A DNA stretch of 11,113 bases from Candidatus Eiseniibacteriota bacterium (GTDB lineage: Bacteria > Joyebacterota > Joyebacteria > Joyebacterales > Joyebacteraceae). Under the pieces are notes generated by a model that saw nothing but the letters and a program-made list of their open reading frames with translations, had not been told where the DNA came from and did not search any database. Made by a program: the position numbers and the translations under genes. This document shows positions 1 to 6,368 of this stretch, piece after piece. Positions within the stretch are counted from its first letter, which is position 1; every line of letters starts with the position of its first letter. The stretch is from assembly GCA_030639555.1 (NCBI GenBank), contig DAOWCM010000044.1:1-11113 (forward strand), in the 5' to 3' direction.

Positions 1-306
1 ACCGTTCTGTCGGTGACCGAGAACGGGTATGGCAAGCGGACCAGCATTTCCGACTACCGCATCATCAAGCGCGGCTGCAAGGGCGTCATCTCCATAAAGG
101 CTAACAAGAGAAACGGGAAGGTCGTCGCCGTCAAGATCGTCAACGAGCCGGATGAGGTCATGATAATGACCGCGAAGGGGGTCATGATCCGCCTTCCCGT
201 CAAGGGCATAGCACGCATCGGGCGGAACACTCAGGGCGTCAGGATCATCAAGCTCGGCAAGGGCGACAGGGTGGTCGACGTCGCCTGTGTGGCGAGCGAG
301 GAATAG
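1..306 (+). CDS. gyrA: DNA gyrase subunit A, C-terminal end (partial)
   Basis: The reading frame is open from the first base to the TAG at 304-306, giving about 101 residues with no start in the window. The sequence matches the C-terminal DNA-wrapping beta-pinwheel of GyrA. It has a blade-start signature (VLSVTENGYGKRT), then a second blade carrying MIMTAKGVMIRLPV and GRNTQGVRIIKL, both typical GyrA repeat motifs. By family knowledge this domain bends DNA around the A2B2 enzyme, which introduces negative supercoils using ATP. What is visible corresponds to roughly the last two blades; the breakage-reunion domain with the catalytic tyrosine lies upstream. ParC has similar but more degenerate repeats, so ParC is the main alternative; the well-conserved GYGKRT and TQGV motifs favour GyrA. 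The protein ends in a short acidic tail (ASEE). Confidence 0.9.
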   Translation, partial: TVLSVTENGYGKRTSISDYRIIKRGCKGVISIKANKRNGKVVAVKIVNEPDEVMIMTAKGVMIRLPVKGIARIGRNTQGVRIIKLGKGDRVVDVACVASEE

Positions 307-313
307 CTTGGCC

Positions 314-328
314 GGGGCGGGGCGCCCC
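314..328 (+). other. GC-only hairpin between gyrA and the SPFH operon
   Basis: GGGGC at 314-318 can pair with GCCCC at 324-328; the overlapping GGGGCGCCCC at 319-328 is itself a perfect palindrome. No T-tract follows, so it does not look like a standard intrinsic terminator. It ends three bases before the ribosome binding site of the next gene. It could be a weak attenuating structure or just a product of GC-rich sequence. If it does not terminate, the downstream genes may receive read-through from gyrA. Confidence 0.25.
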
Positions 329-331
329 ATC

Positions 332-337
332 AGGAGG
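332..337 (+). promoter_or_regulatory. Shine-Dalgarno site that decides the CDF-SPFH start
   Basis: A perfect AGGAGG lies at 332-337. Three in-frame GTG codons follow at 337, 343 and 349. The GTG at 337 overlaps the site itself and cannot use it. The GTG at 343 has a 5-nt spacer and the one at 349 has an 11-nt spacer. I therefore place the start at 343, with 349 as the alternative. Confidence 0.6.
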
Positions 338-342
338 TGAGC

Positions 343-2070
343 GTGAGCGTGAGTCGAGTCGAGCGCACGGCGCTGGTCTCGGTCCTGATCAACATTGGGC
401 TGGTCTTCCTCAAACTCCTTCTCGCGGCCCTGTCCGGGAGTCTGGCGCTCGTCGCAGACGCTTGGCACTCGGGGTCCGACGTCGTGGCCTCAGCTCTGGT
501 ATGGACCGGGGCGCGCATCTCACGCCGGGAGGGCCGGGCCAATCTGGCCGTCGTCGAGAACATCGTCGGCCTCATTATCAGCGGCCTGATTCTCTGGGCC
601 GCGGTCGGTATCTTTCGCAAGGTCACGGCCGTCGCCGGCGCGTCCATCACGAATCTCCCGCTGGCGATAGGCGGCAGTCTCGTCGCCGCGCTTATTTCGT
701 ATTACGCCGCCCAATACAAGATGCACGTCGGACGCGAGACGGGCAGCGTCAGCCTGGTCGCCGACGGATATCACTCCCGCATGGACACCCTGACAACCGG
801 CGCCGTCGTTGTGGGCCTCATGGGCCACGCGATAGGGATCGAACTCGACCGCATCGCGGCGGTCGTTGTTGCTCTCTTCATAGTGGAGTCGGCCATCGTC
901 ATCGGGGCAGCGGCGATACGAGGGCTCCGCCAGGGGACGACGACACAGGCGGAGTCACTCTCGGAGATCATGCGGACACGCCCCGCTCTGGCGCTTGGGA
1001 CCGCGGTGGACGCACTGGGCGGTCGCGCGTTCTTTGTGCGCGCGCGGAGCGTGATCCGGCACCCCGAGTGGCGGCGGTGGTGCGCGTGGTCGGTGGCCGT
1101 TCTTCTGCTTGTGGCGTGGGCGCTCTCGAGCGTGTCGTTCGTTGGCCCGGGCCGCGCGGGCGTCGTCATGAGATGGGGCAGGGCGCGGGACGAGATCATG
1201 ACGCCCGGCGTACACCTCAAAGCCCCGTGGCCGATGGACAGAGTCGTGCGCGTGGAAGTAACGAAGGAGAGACGTCTGGAAATAGGCTTCCGGACGCGCA
1301 AGGTGGCGCGCTCGATCAATGCGGTCGCCGCCGAGTTCTACGCGACGCTATGGGAAAGCCGCCACGCCGCCGGGACCTACGAGAAGCTTCCGGAGGAAGC
1401 GCTGAGACTGACGGGCGACGAGAACGTCGTGGACATGAACGTCGTCTTCTTCTATCGCGTGAGTGATCCCAAGACCTATCTCTTCAGAGTCGCGAGAACG
1501 GAAGACCTCATCAGGTTCACTGGCGAGTCCGTGATGACGAACATCGCCGGTCAGCTTCCCCTCGATGACATAGTGACAGTGCAACGCGACGTTTTCGAGG
1601 AGCTGATCCTGACTCTGACGCAGGAGCTTCTTGACGCGGCCGACGCGGGCGTAGAGATCACGGGCGTCAGACTTCAGGATGTGCACCCGCCCCTGGAGGT
1701 GGTTCCGGCATTCAGAGACGTCGCCAGCGCCAGAGAGGACAAGAGCCGAATCATAAATGAGGCGCTCGGGTACATGGACGAGACCATTCCCAAGGCGCGC
1801 GGTGACGCCGGGCGCCTGATGCTTGAGGCCGAGGGATACAGGTCCGACAGAATCGACCGGGCGCGCGGCGACTCCGAGCGATTCAAGGAGATGGCGCGGT
1901 ACTACCGGGACTCAAAGAGGGTCACTGAGACGCGGCTCTACCTCGAGACCGTGGAGAGTCTTCTGGTGGGCATCGAGAAGTACATCGTGAGCGCGGACAT
2001 CGATCTCGAGGGCTACGACATCCGCGTGTTCGAGAAGGCGCTCTCGTCGGACGCGGTTCTGCAAGACTAG
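343..2070 (+). CDS. CDF-type cation transporter core fused to an HflK-like SPFH protein
   Basis: This is a 575-residue protein with two joined modules. Residues 5-200 form a six-helix cation diffusion facilitator core. The two metal-site motifs expected in TM2 and TM5 are both present as HxxxD: HSGSD (H42, D46) and HSRMD (H144, D148), each preceded by the usual AD/DGY context. The usual CDF cytoplasmic C-terminal domain is missing. Instead, a linker of about 45 residues leads to a seventh helix (about 245-265) and an SPFH/band-7 domain starting GPGRAGVVMRWGR, then the HflK-like stretch PAFRDVASAREDKSRII and a charged helical tail. By family knowledge CDF proteins export Zn, Fe or Mn by proton exchange, and HflK with HflC forms a membrane cage regulating FtsH. 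Six helices plus one would put the SPFH part outside the cytoplasm, as in HflK. Substrate and partners are inference. The gene starts 36 bases after gyrA and leads an SPFH gene trio. Confidence 0.85.
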   Translation: MSVSRVERTALVSVLINIGLVFLKLLLAALSGSLALVADAWHSGSDVVASALVWTGARISRREGRANLAVVENIVGLIISGLILWAAVGIFRKVTAVAGASITNLPLAIGGSLVAALISYYAAQYKMHVGRETGSVSLVADGYHSRMDTLTTGAVVVGLMGHAIGIELDRIAAVVVALFIVESAIVIGAAAIRGLRQGTTTQAESLSEIMRTRPALALGTAVDALGGRAFFVRARSVIRHPEWRRWCAWSVAVLLLVAWALSSVSFVGPGRAGVVMRWGRARDEIMTPGVHLKAPWPMDRVVRVEVTKERRLEIGFRTRKVARSINAVAAEFYATLWESRHAAGTYEKLPEEALRLTGDENVVDMNVVFFYRVSDPKTYLFRVARTEDLIRFTGESVMTNIAGQLPLDDIVTVQRDVFEELILTLTQELLDAADAGVEITGVRLQDVHPPLEVVPAFRDVASAREDKSRIINEALGYMDETIPKARGDAGRLMLEAEGYRSDRIDRARGDSERFKEMARYYRDSKRVTETRLYLETVESLLVGIEKYIVSADIDLEGYDIRVFEKALSSDAVLQD

Positions 2071-2161
2071 GCGCGGCGAGTCCGATAGTAGGATTGGTGA
2101 CGCGGCGGCGGGACGCGGGCCCGTGACACGGCAAGAATGAGAATGGACCCGGGAGGGACAG

Positions 2162-3043
2162 GTGACACGAAGAAGATACTACACGGCGGCGGCAGCACTC
2201 ATTGCCCTGCTTGTTCTCAGGAGCGCGGTGTTCGTGGTCGACGAGACGAGCACGGTGATCGTGACCCAGTTCGGGCGTCCGGTGAGGGTCGTCGAGACCG
2301 CCGGGCTCAACTGGAAGCTACCGCAGCCGATCCAGTCCGTCAGGCTCTTCGATAAGCGCCTCCTGGTCTACGATCCCAAGCCGACGGAGTTCCTGACGAA
2401 CGATAAGAAGAACATCGTCGTCGACGCGTTCGTCGCGTGGCGGATCGCGGACCCCGAGAAGTTCCTCGAGACCGTGAATGACCGCGAGGGGGCGGAGGTG
2501 CGGATGGCGGACATCGTCGCGTCTGAGCTGGGGGCCGCGCTTGGCCAGTATCCGCTCCACGCGCTGATATCGATCGACCCCGAGTTGATGAAGGTCAATG
2601 AGATAATGGAGAGAGTGGCGCTGGGGTGCAGGACAACGGCCGCGGCGAGCTTCGGCATCGAGGTGGTCGACTTGCGGATGAAACGTCTCGCCTTCCCGGA
2701 GCAGAACAAGCAGAGCGTCTTCGATCGCATGCGAGCCGAGCGAGAGCGGACGGCGAAGAAGTACCGCTCAGAGGGAGAGGAAGAGGCGATCAAGATCCGC
2801 GCCCAGGCCGACAAGGAGCGCCAGGAGATCTTAGCTGCCGCCTACATGGAGGCCGAAAAGGTCCGCGGAGAGGGCGACGCGGAGGCGATGCGCATATACG
2901 GCGAGGCTTACAACACGGACCCCGGATTCTACGAATTCGTGAGGACGCTCGAGTCCTACAGGAACTTCCTCGACGACAAGACCACGATCGTGCTGTCGTC
3001 GGATTCGGACCTCCTCAAGCTCCTCGACAAGAAGGGGAACTGA
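2162..3043 (+). CDS. hflC: HflC-like SPFH protease-modulator protein
   Basis: This is a 293-residue protein starting at GTG 2162, with GGGAGG at about 2150-2155 as the ribosome binding site. It has one N-terminal membrane helix (about residues 8-26), then an SPFH domain opening with VVDETSTVIVTQFGRPVRVV and GLNWKLPQPIQSVRLFD, which is characteristic of HflC. The sequence DLRMKRLAFPEQNKQSVFDRM followed by a charged coiled-coil rich in E, R and A (about 180-245) is the HflC signature region. The ending YEFVRTLESYRNFL and TTIVLSSDSDLLKLL is also typical. HflC pairs with HflK in the inner membrane to form a cage around FtsH and tune membrane-protein proteolysis (family knowledge). No ftsH gene is in the window. 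It is flanked by two HflK-like genes, 91 bases after the first and 20 bases before the second. Confidence 0.9.
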   Translation: MTRRRYYTAAAALIALLVLRSAVFVVDETSTVIVTQFGRPVRVVETAGLNWKLPQPIQSVRLFDKRLLVYDPKPTEFLTNDKKNIVVDAFVAWRIADPEKFLETVNDREGAEVRMADIVASELGAALGQYPLHALISIDPELMKVNEIMERVALGCRTTAAASFGIEVVDLRMKRLAFPEQNKQSVFDRMRAERERTAKKYRSEGEEEAIKIRAQADKERQEILAAAYMEAEKVRGEGDAEAMRIYGEAYNTDPGFYEFVRTLESYRNFLDDKTTIVLSSDSDLLKLLDKKGN

Positions 3044-3061
3044 GACAGGAAGGGGAATTGA
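3026..3061 (+). repeat. 18-bp imperfect tandem duplication at the hflC stop / hflK RBS
   Basis: Bases 3026-3043 and 3044-3061 are two adjacent 18-bp units that agree at 16 of 18 positions, differing at 3030/3048 and 3040/3058. Each unit holds a purine-rich GAAGGGGAA-type core. The first unit encodes the last HflC residues and contains its TGA stop. The second unit supplies the ribosome binding site for the gene starting at GTG 3064 and carries a second TGA in the same frame at 3059-3061. A small slippage duplication is the simplest origin. Confidence 0.7.
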
Positions 3062-3063
3062 AC

Positions 3064-4020
3064 GTGGCGGAGACAACGGTCAGGTCCGACATGTCCGCCG
3101 GACTCCCGAAGGTCTGGAAGCTGGCGCGGGTGATCGCGCTGGTCGCCGTCGCCATGTATCTACTGTCGGGCATATATGTCGTCCAGCCCGATGAGCGTGG
3201 TGTGGTCAAGAGATTCGGCAGGGTCGTGGCGGCGGACATTCAGCCGGGCATCCACTACCGCATCCCCTGGCCGGTCGACTCGGTCGCCAGGCCACAGGTC
3301 ACAGCGATCAAGCGGATGAGCATCGGATACAAGATCGTCGACCAGCTCCGCGGACTCACGGCGGAACCACGGGAGACCCAGTTCGTCACAGGGGACGAGA
3401 ACATCATCGAGATGCAGCTCCTGGTTCAGTATGTTGTCAAGGACCCGGCGCGCTTCCTCTATGCGGCCGAAGAGCCGCACTGGCTGATCAGGAAGGTGGG
3501 GGAGTCGGTTCTCACCGAGAAAGTGGCCGCACTGGGCGTCGATGAGCTCTTAACAACAGCGAAGATCGAGGTGGCAACCGCCGTGAAGAACCGCGCGCAG
3601 GACGTGCTGGACTCCTACGGCGTCGGCATGGAGATCGTGGCCGCCCACCTGCAGGAAGTCAATCCTCCGCGTGAAGTGGCGGACGCCTTCCGTGATGTCG
3701 CGAGTGCGAGAGAGGACAGAAGCCGCATCATCCAGGAGGCGAACGGCTACGCGAACCGCGTTGTGCCCATGGCGCGCGGCGAGGCGCAGCGACTCATCAC
3801 CTCGGCGGAGGGATACCGGACAGAGAAAGCTAAGACCGCCGAGGGCGAGGCGCATCGTTTCAGAGCCACGGTCGTCGAGTACTGGAAGAATCCGGCGGCA
3901 GCTCGCCAGCGCCTGTACCTCGAGGTGATGGAAGAGGTGCTCTCGAAAGTAAGGAAGTACGTAGTCGATGCGGAGTCCGGTGAGAAACTCAACCTGAGGT
4001 TCCTGTCGCAGCGCGACTGA
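3064..4020 (+). CDS. hflK: HflK-like SPFH protein (stand-alone)
   Basis: This is a 318-residue protein. I choose GTG 3064 because AGGAAGGGG (3047-3055) lies 8 bases upstream; ATG 3091 is a weaker alternative, and the open frame further upstream only overlaps hflC. One membrane helix (about residues 20-40) precedes an SPFH domain starting VVQPDERGVVKRFGRVV and IQPGIHYRIPWPVDSV, a classic HflK opening. NIIEMQLLVQYVVKDPARFLY, the SVLTEKVA region, LQEVNPPREVADAFRDVASA and the run of ARGEAQRL/EGEAHRF repeats follow. The C-terminus (ARQRLYLEVMEEVL) also matches HflK. It is clearly a paralogue of the SPFH half of the CDF fusion: both share FRDVASARED-SRII and a similar helical tail. It lacks the Gly/Pro-rich N-terminus of E. 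coli HflK. It probably assembles with HflC; how two HflK types share the cage is unknown. Confidence 0.88.
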   Translation: MAETTVRSDMSAGLPKVWKLARVIALVAVAMYLLSGIYVVQPDERGVVKRFGRVVAADIQPGIHYRIPWPVDSVARPQVTAIKRMSIGYKIVDQLRGLTAEPRETQFVTGDENIIEMQLLVQYVVKDPARFLYAAEEPHWLIRKVGESVLTEKVAALGVDELLTTAKIEVATAVKNRAQDVLDSYGVGMEIVAAHLQEVNPPREVADAFRDVASAREDRSRIIQEANGYANRVVPMARGEAQRLITSAEGYRTEKAKTAEGEAHRFRATVVEYWKNPAAARQRLYLEVMEEVLSKVRKYVVDAESGEKLNLRFLSQRD

Positions 4021-4105
4021 CAGTCCCCCTGCGCGCAGGTGCCTGGATGGTCCGCGTTCGAGCACGTTGCGGCGCGCGCGTCGATGCCCGCACCAGCGTT
4101 TACGC

Positions 4106-4135
4106 TTGACAGAAGCAAGTTCAGACAGCTAGACT
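4106..4135 (+). promoter_or_regulatory. Candidate sigma-70-type promoter for the hydrogenase operon
   Basis: A perfect -35 consensus TTGACA at 4106-4111 is followed after 18 bases by TAGACT at 4130-4135, which matches the -10 consensus TATAAT at four of six positions including the key T, A and final T. Transcription would start near 4142. The location, just after the SPFH genes and upstream of an eight-gene operon with no other good promoter, supports the call. A single hexamer match can arise by chance. Confidence 0.4.
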
Positions 4136-4352
4136 CAGTTGGTTTTGTTGGCCTCAGTTCGCGCCAAGTTCAGGCGGACAGCGAGGTTGCATATGCGACC
4201 CGCGAGCGACAATCAGTGGAAGGACTGAGTGTTACTTGCAGGCCCAGAGCAGGATCATCACAACCGTAGCGCGGCCATAGAGCGACCCCGGGATCACTTT
4301 CCTCAGAGAAGGAAGTGGCGCGGGGTTTCTATGTGAACATGGGCGGTGACCG

Positions 4353-4368
4353 TCCGAGAGCTCTCGGA
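4353..4368. promoter_or_regulatory. Perfect 16-nt palindrome, possible operator or leader hairpin
   Basis: TCCGAGAGCTCTCGGA is a perfect inverted repeat about 65 bases before the first hydrogenase-operon ATG. As DNA it could be a site for a dimeric regulator. As RNA it could form a 6-bp stem with an AGCT loop. It lies downstream of the candidate promoter, which would suit a roadblock repressor or a leader-RNA element. No second copy was seen in the window. Confidence 0.3.
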
Positions 4369-4431
4369 GTTGCGCCCAGCGGTTTACAGGAGAAGTCCGA
4401 CACACCATTCCAAGCAAGGGGCCCGGCCAGG

Positions 4432-5499
4432 ATGAAAGAGGTCTTCATTGGAAGCGAGAATCTCCTGAAGCTGATAGGGAGATGGGCGAAGGACCACCGG
4501 GTCTACGTGCCGGTCACGTTCGACATCATGAACGACGAGGAGACGCCGGACTACGACCTCGTCAAGGATGCTGTGCCAGAGACGATGCAGCTCCACGGCG
4601 CGGCCCCGGCGCATTCGGCCAAGGCGTTCGTCTTCTACCCACGCGAGGTCGTGGCCAACTACCCCAGCAGCGACACGGAGGCCAACGTCGAGGCCCCCTC
4701 CACGGTCGTCGTCGGTCCACGCGGGTGCGACGTCCGCGGCTTGGGCAAGTTCGACAAGGTTTACTGGAGCACCAAGCATTTCACCGAGGAACACGACGAC
4801 CCCTTCATCATAGAGAAGCGGGAGAGCACGTACATCGTCTCGATCGACTGCACGGCAGCGAAGGAGACCTGCTTCTGCACCGCGGTAGGTGGTAAGCCGT
4901 TCGCGGAGGAGGGGTTTGACCTCAACCTCTCGCCGCTGGGCTCAGGGTGCATTGTGGCCGTCGGGTCTGAGCGCGGGGAAGGCCTGCTCGCCGGAGCGGA
5001 CGATCTGTTCAGAGAGGTGACGCAGGAGCACAAGTCCGAGCGCGACAAGAACCGCGCGTCGGTGACCGAGGCGGTCGACCGGCAGAACGCGCAGTTCGCG
5101 GTAGACCAGCCGTATGACAAGCGCGACCTCGCGTCGTCGGAAGACGCGTGGGCGTACGTGACGCAGAACTGCGTCGGCTGCGGGGCGTGCAATCGTGTAT
5201 GCCCGACGTGCACATGCTTCCTTCTGGTGGACCAGCGGGCGAAGGGCGGCTACGAGCGTAGCCGGAACTGGGACACGTGTTTGTCCATCGGGTACGCACG
5301 CACGGGCGGCGGGGGCAACTCTCGGCCCGCGCTCGCGCAGCGACTCGAGAACAGGCTGCGGTGCAAGTTTGAGTACTCACGCGACAGGTACGACCTCGTG
5401 ACATGCACCGGCTGTGGCAGGTGCATCGATGCCTGCATGGGCAGGATCGACATGAGGGAAGCCATCAAGCACGTGGTTACGGAGAAGGCGAAGGTATGA
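4432..5499 (+). CDS. HydB-like 4Fe-4S dicluster electron-transfer subunit
   Basis: This is a 355-residue protein resembling the beta subunit of archaeal-type sulfhydrogenases (HydB/HyhB) and the related anaerobic sulfite reductase subunit A. Visible marks are GPRGCDVRGL, then ETCFCTAVGGKP and GFDLNLSPLGSGC in the middle domain. Two C-terminal [4Fe-4S] motifs follow: CVGCGACNRVCP (C247, C250, C253, C257) and CTGCGRCIDACMGRID (C325, C328, C331, C335). By family knowledge it passes electrons between a flavin reductase partner and the hydrogenase core. The next gene encodes exactly that partner and overlaps by four bases (ATGA), implying translational coupling. The start at ATG 4432 fits the usual family N-terminus, with AAGGGG about 10 bases upstream; in-frame starts at 4315 and 4339 have no good ribosome binding site and would add residues rich in G, P and R. 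It is the first gene of the operon. Confidence 0.85.
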   Translation: MKEVFIGSENLLKLIGRWAKDHRVYVPVTFDIMNDEETPDYDLVKDAVPETMQLHGAAPAHSAKAFVFYPREVVANYPSSDTEANVEAPSTVVVGPRGCDVRGLGKFDKVYWSTKHFTEEHDDPFIIEKRESTYIVSIDCTAAKETCFCTAVGGKPFAEEGFDLNLSPLGSGCIVAVGSERGEGLLAGADDLFREVTQEHKSERDKNRASVTEAVDRQNAQFAVDQPYDKRDLASSEDAWAYVTQNCVGCGACNRVCPTCTCFLLVDQRAKGGYERSRNWDTCLSIGYARTGGGGNSRPALAQRLENRLRCKFEYSRDRYDLVTCTGCGRCIDACMGRIDMREAIKHVVTEKAKV

Positions 5500-6341
5500 A
5501 GAATCTCTACAGGCCGATCGAAAGTGTAATCGAGGACATCAAGTCGGAGACGCCGAACATCACGACGTACCGCTTCCGGCCGAAGGAGCCCATCAGCTTC
5601 GAGGCCGGCCAGTTCGTCGAACTGACGGTGCCCGGTGTCGGGGAGGCTCCATTCACACCGTCCTCTAACCCGAACGTCACTGACACGATGGAGATTACCA
5701 TCATGGCGGTCGGGACGGTGACAGAGGCCCTGACAAAAATGAAGGTGGGTGACACGGTCGGGATCAGAGGACCCTACGGCAACGGTTACGACCTGACCGA
5801 CTTCGAGGGCAAGGAGATCCTCATCATGGGCGGCGGCGTTGGGCTCGCCCCGCTCAGGTCGCTCATTCTGGCGCTCTTCGATGACGTGGACAAGTACAAG
5901 AAGATATCCATTCGCTACGGCGCGCGGACACCGGAGGACATCATCTACAGGGACCTTCTTCCGGAGTGGGCCAAGGTGAAAAACACTGAGGTTCTGCAGA
6001 CCATCGACGAGCCGCACCCGGACTGGAAGGGAACGGTCGGCGTCGTCACCGTTCTGCTCGACGACCTGCCGCTTCTGACGACCGTAGACGTTGAGGGTCT
6101 GCCATTCAATCCCGAGACGGCGGTGGCGTGCGTCTGTGGCCCGCCGATCATGCTCAAGTTCGTCAATGCCGCACTGCTTGACAAGGGGTTCAAGCCGGAG
6201 AACATCTACCATTCGATGGAGCGCAACATGAGCTGCGGGCTCGGCAAGTGCGGGCACTGTATGATGGGCGAGTTCTATATCTGCAAGGACGGTCCCGTCA
6301 TGACGGCGGCGCAGATCGCCGAGTTCGATGATCCGTTCTAG
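5496..6341 (+). CDS. HydG-like FAD/NAD(P)-binding oxidoreductase with [2Fe-2S] site
   Basis: This is a 281-residue protein of the ferredoxin-NADP reductase superfamily, closest in design to the sulfhydrogenase gamma subunit and the PyrK electron-transfer subunit. The FAD domain shows ITTYRFRP, EAGQFVELTVPG and GEAPFTPSS. The nucleotide-binding domain shows ILIMGGGVGLAPLRSL and, near its end, ACVCGPPIML. The C-terminus carries four cysteines arranged as for a [2Fe-2S] cluster in MSCGLGKCGHC...IC (C247, C252, C255, C263). By family knowledge it exchanges electrons between NAD(P)H and Fe-S partners. The ATG at 5496 overlaps the TGA of the HydB-like gene, with GGAGAAGG at about 5481-5488. It would be the pyridine-nucleotide entry or exit point of the encoded complex. 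Whether it uses NADH or NADPH cannot be read from the sequence. This is not the FeFe-hydrogenase maturase also called HydG. Confidence 0.87.
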   Translation: MKNLYRPIESVIEDIKSETPNITTYRFRPKEPISFEAGQFVELTVPGVGEAPFTPSSNPNVTDTMEITIMAVGTVTEALTKMKVGDTVGIRGPYGNGYDLTDFEGKEILIMGGGVGLAPLRSLILALFDDVDKYKKISIRYGARTPEDIIYRDLLPEWAKVKNTEVLQTIDEPHPDWKGTVGVVTVLLDDLPLLTTVDVEGLPFNPETAVACVCGPPIMLKFVNAALLDKGFKPENIYHSMERNMSCGLGKCGHCMMGEFYICKDGPVMTAAQIAEFDDPF

Positions 6342-6368
6342 CCGTTCACGCTTGAGGGGTTAAACGAC

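Larger units (their letters stand above)
4021..4431. other. Non-coding region between the SPFH operon and hydrogenase operon
   Basis: About 410 bases hold no convincing gene. The open frame 4039-4269 has no ribosome binding site and no recognisable protein features. A short palindrome, CCTGCGCGCAGG at 4028-4039, sits eight bases past the hflK stop but has no T-tract, so it is at best an atypical terminator. A promoter-like pair lies at 4106-4135. CAAGTTCAG occurs at 4116-4124 and 4165-4173, and CTCAGTT at 4134-4140 and 4153-4159. A bulged hairpin can form between 4296-4303 and 4310-4316, and a perfect 16-nt palindrome lies at 4353-4368. If the promoter is real, the hydrogenase mRNA has an untranslated leader of about 290 bases. 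I found no match to a riboswitch I recognise. Confidence 0.7.

Noticed and set aside
462..1466. Long + strand frame (334 codons) inside the CDF-SPFH gene.
   Set aside because: It is an out-of-frame shadow with an Arg/Gly/His-rich translation; the overlapping frame carries CDF and SPFH motifs.
2626..3063. Upstream extension of the hflK (3064) frame into hflC.
   Set aside because: The extension translates to Arg/Gly-rich sequence overlapping real HflC coding sequence, and a good ribosome binding site supports GTG 3064.
4028..4039. CCTGCGCGCAGG as an intrinsic terminator after hflK.
   Set aside because: The stem is short and no T-tract follows; kept only as a note in the intergenic entry.
4039..4269. 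Small + strand open frame in the intergenic region.
   Set aside because: It has no ribosome binding site, begins inside a palindrome, spans the candidate promoter and has no recognisable protein features.
5250..6257. Long open frame on the - strand (335 codons).
   Set aside because: It lies fully opposite the HydB-like and HydG-like genes, which have clear conserved motifs. Its translation is low-complexity and rich in R, H and D, as expected for antisense frames in GC-rich DNA.
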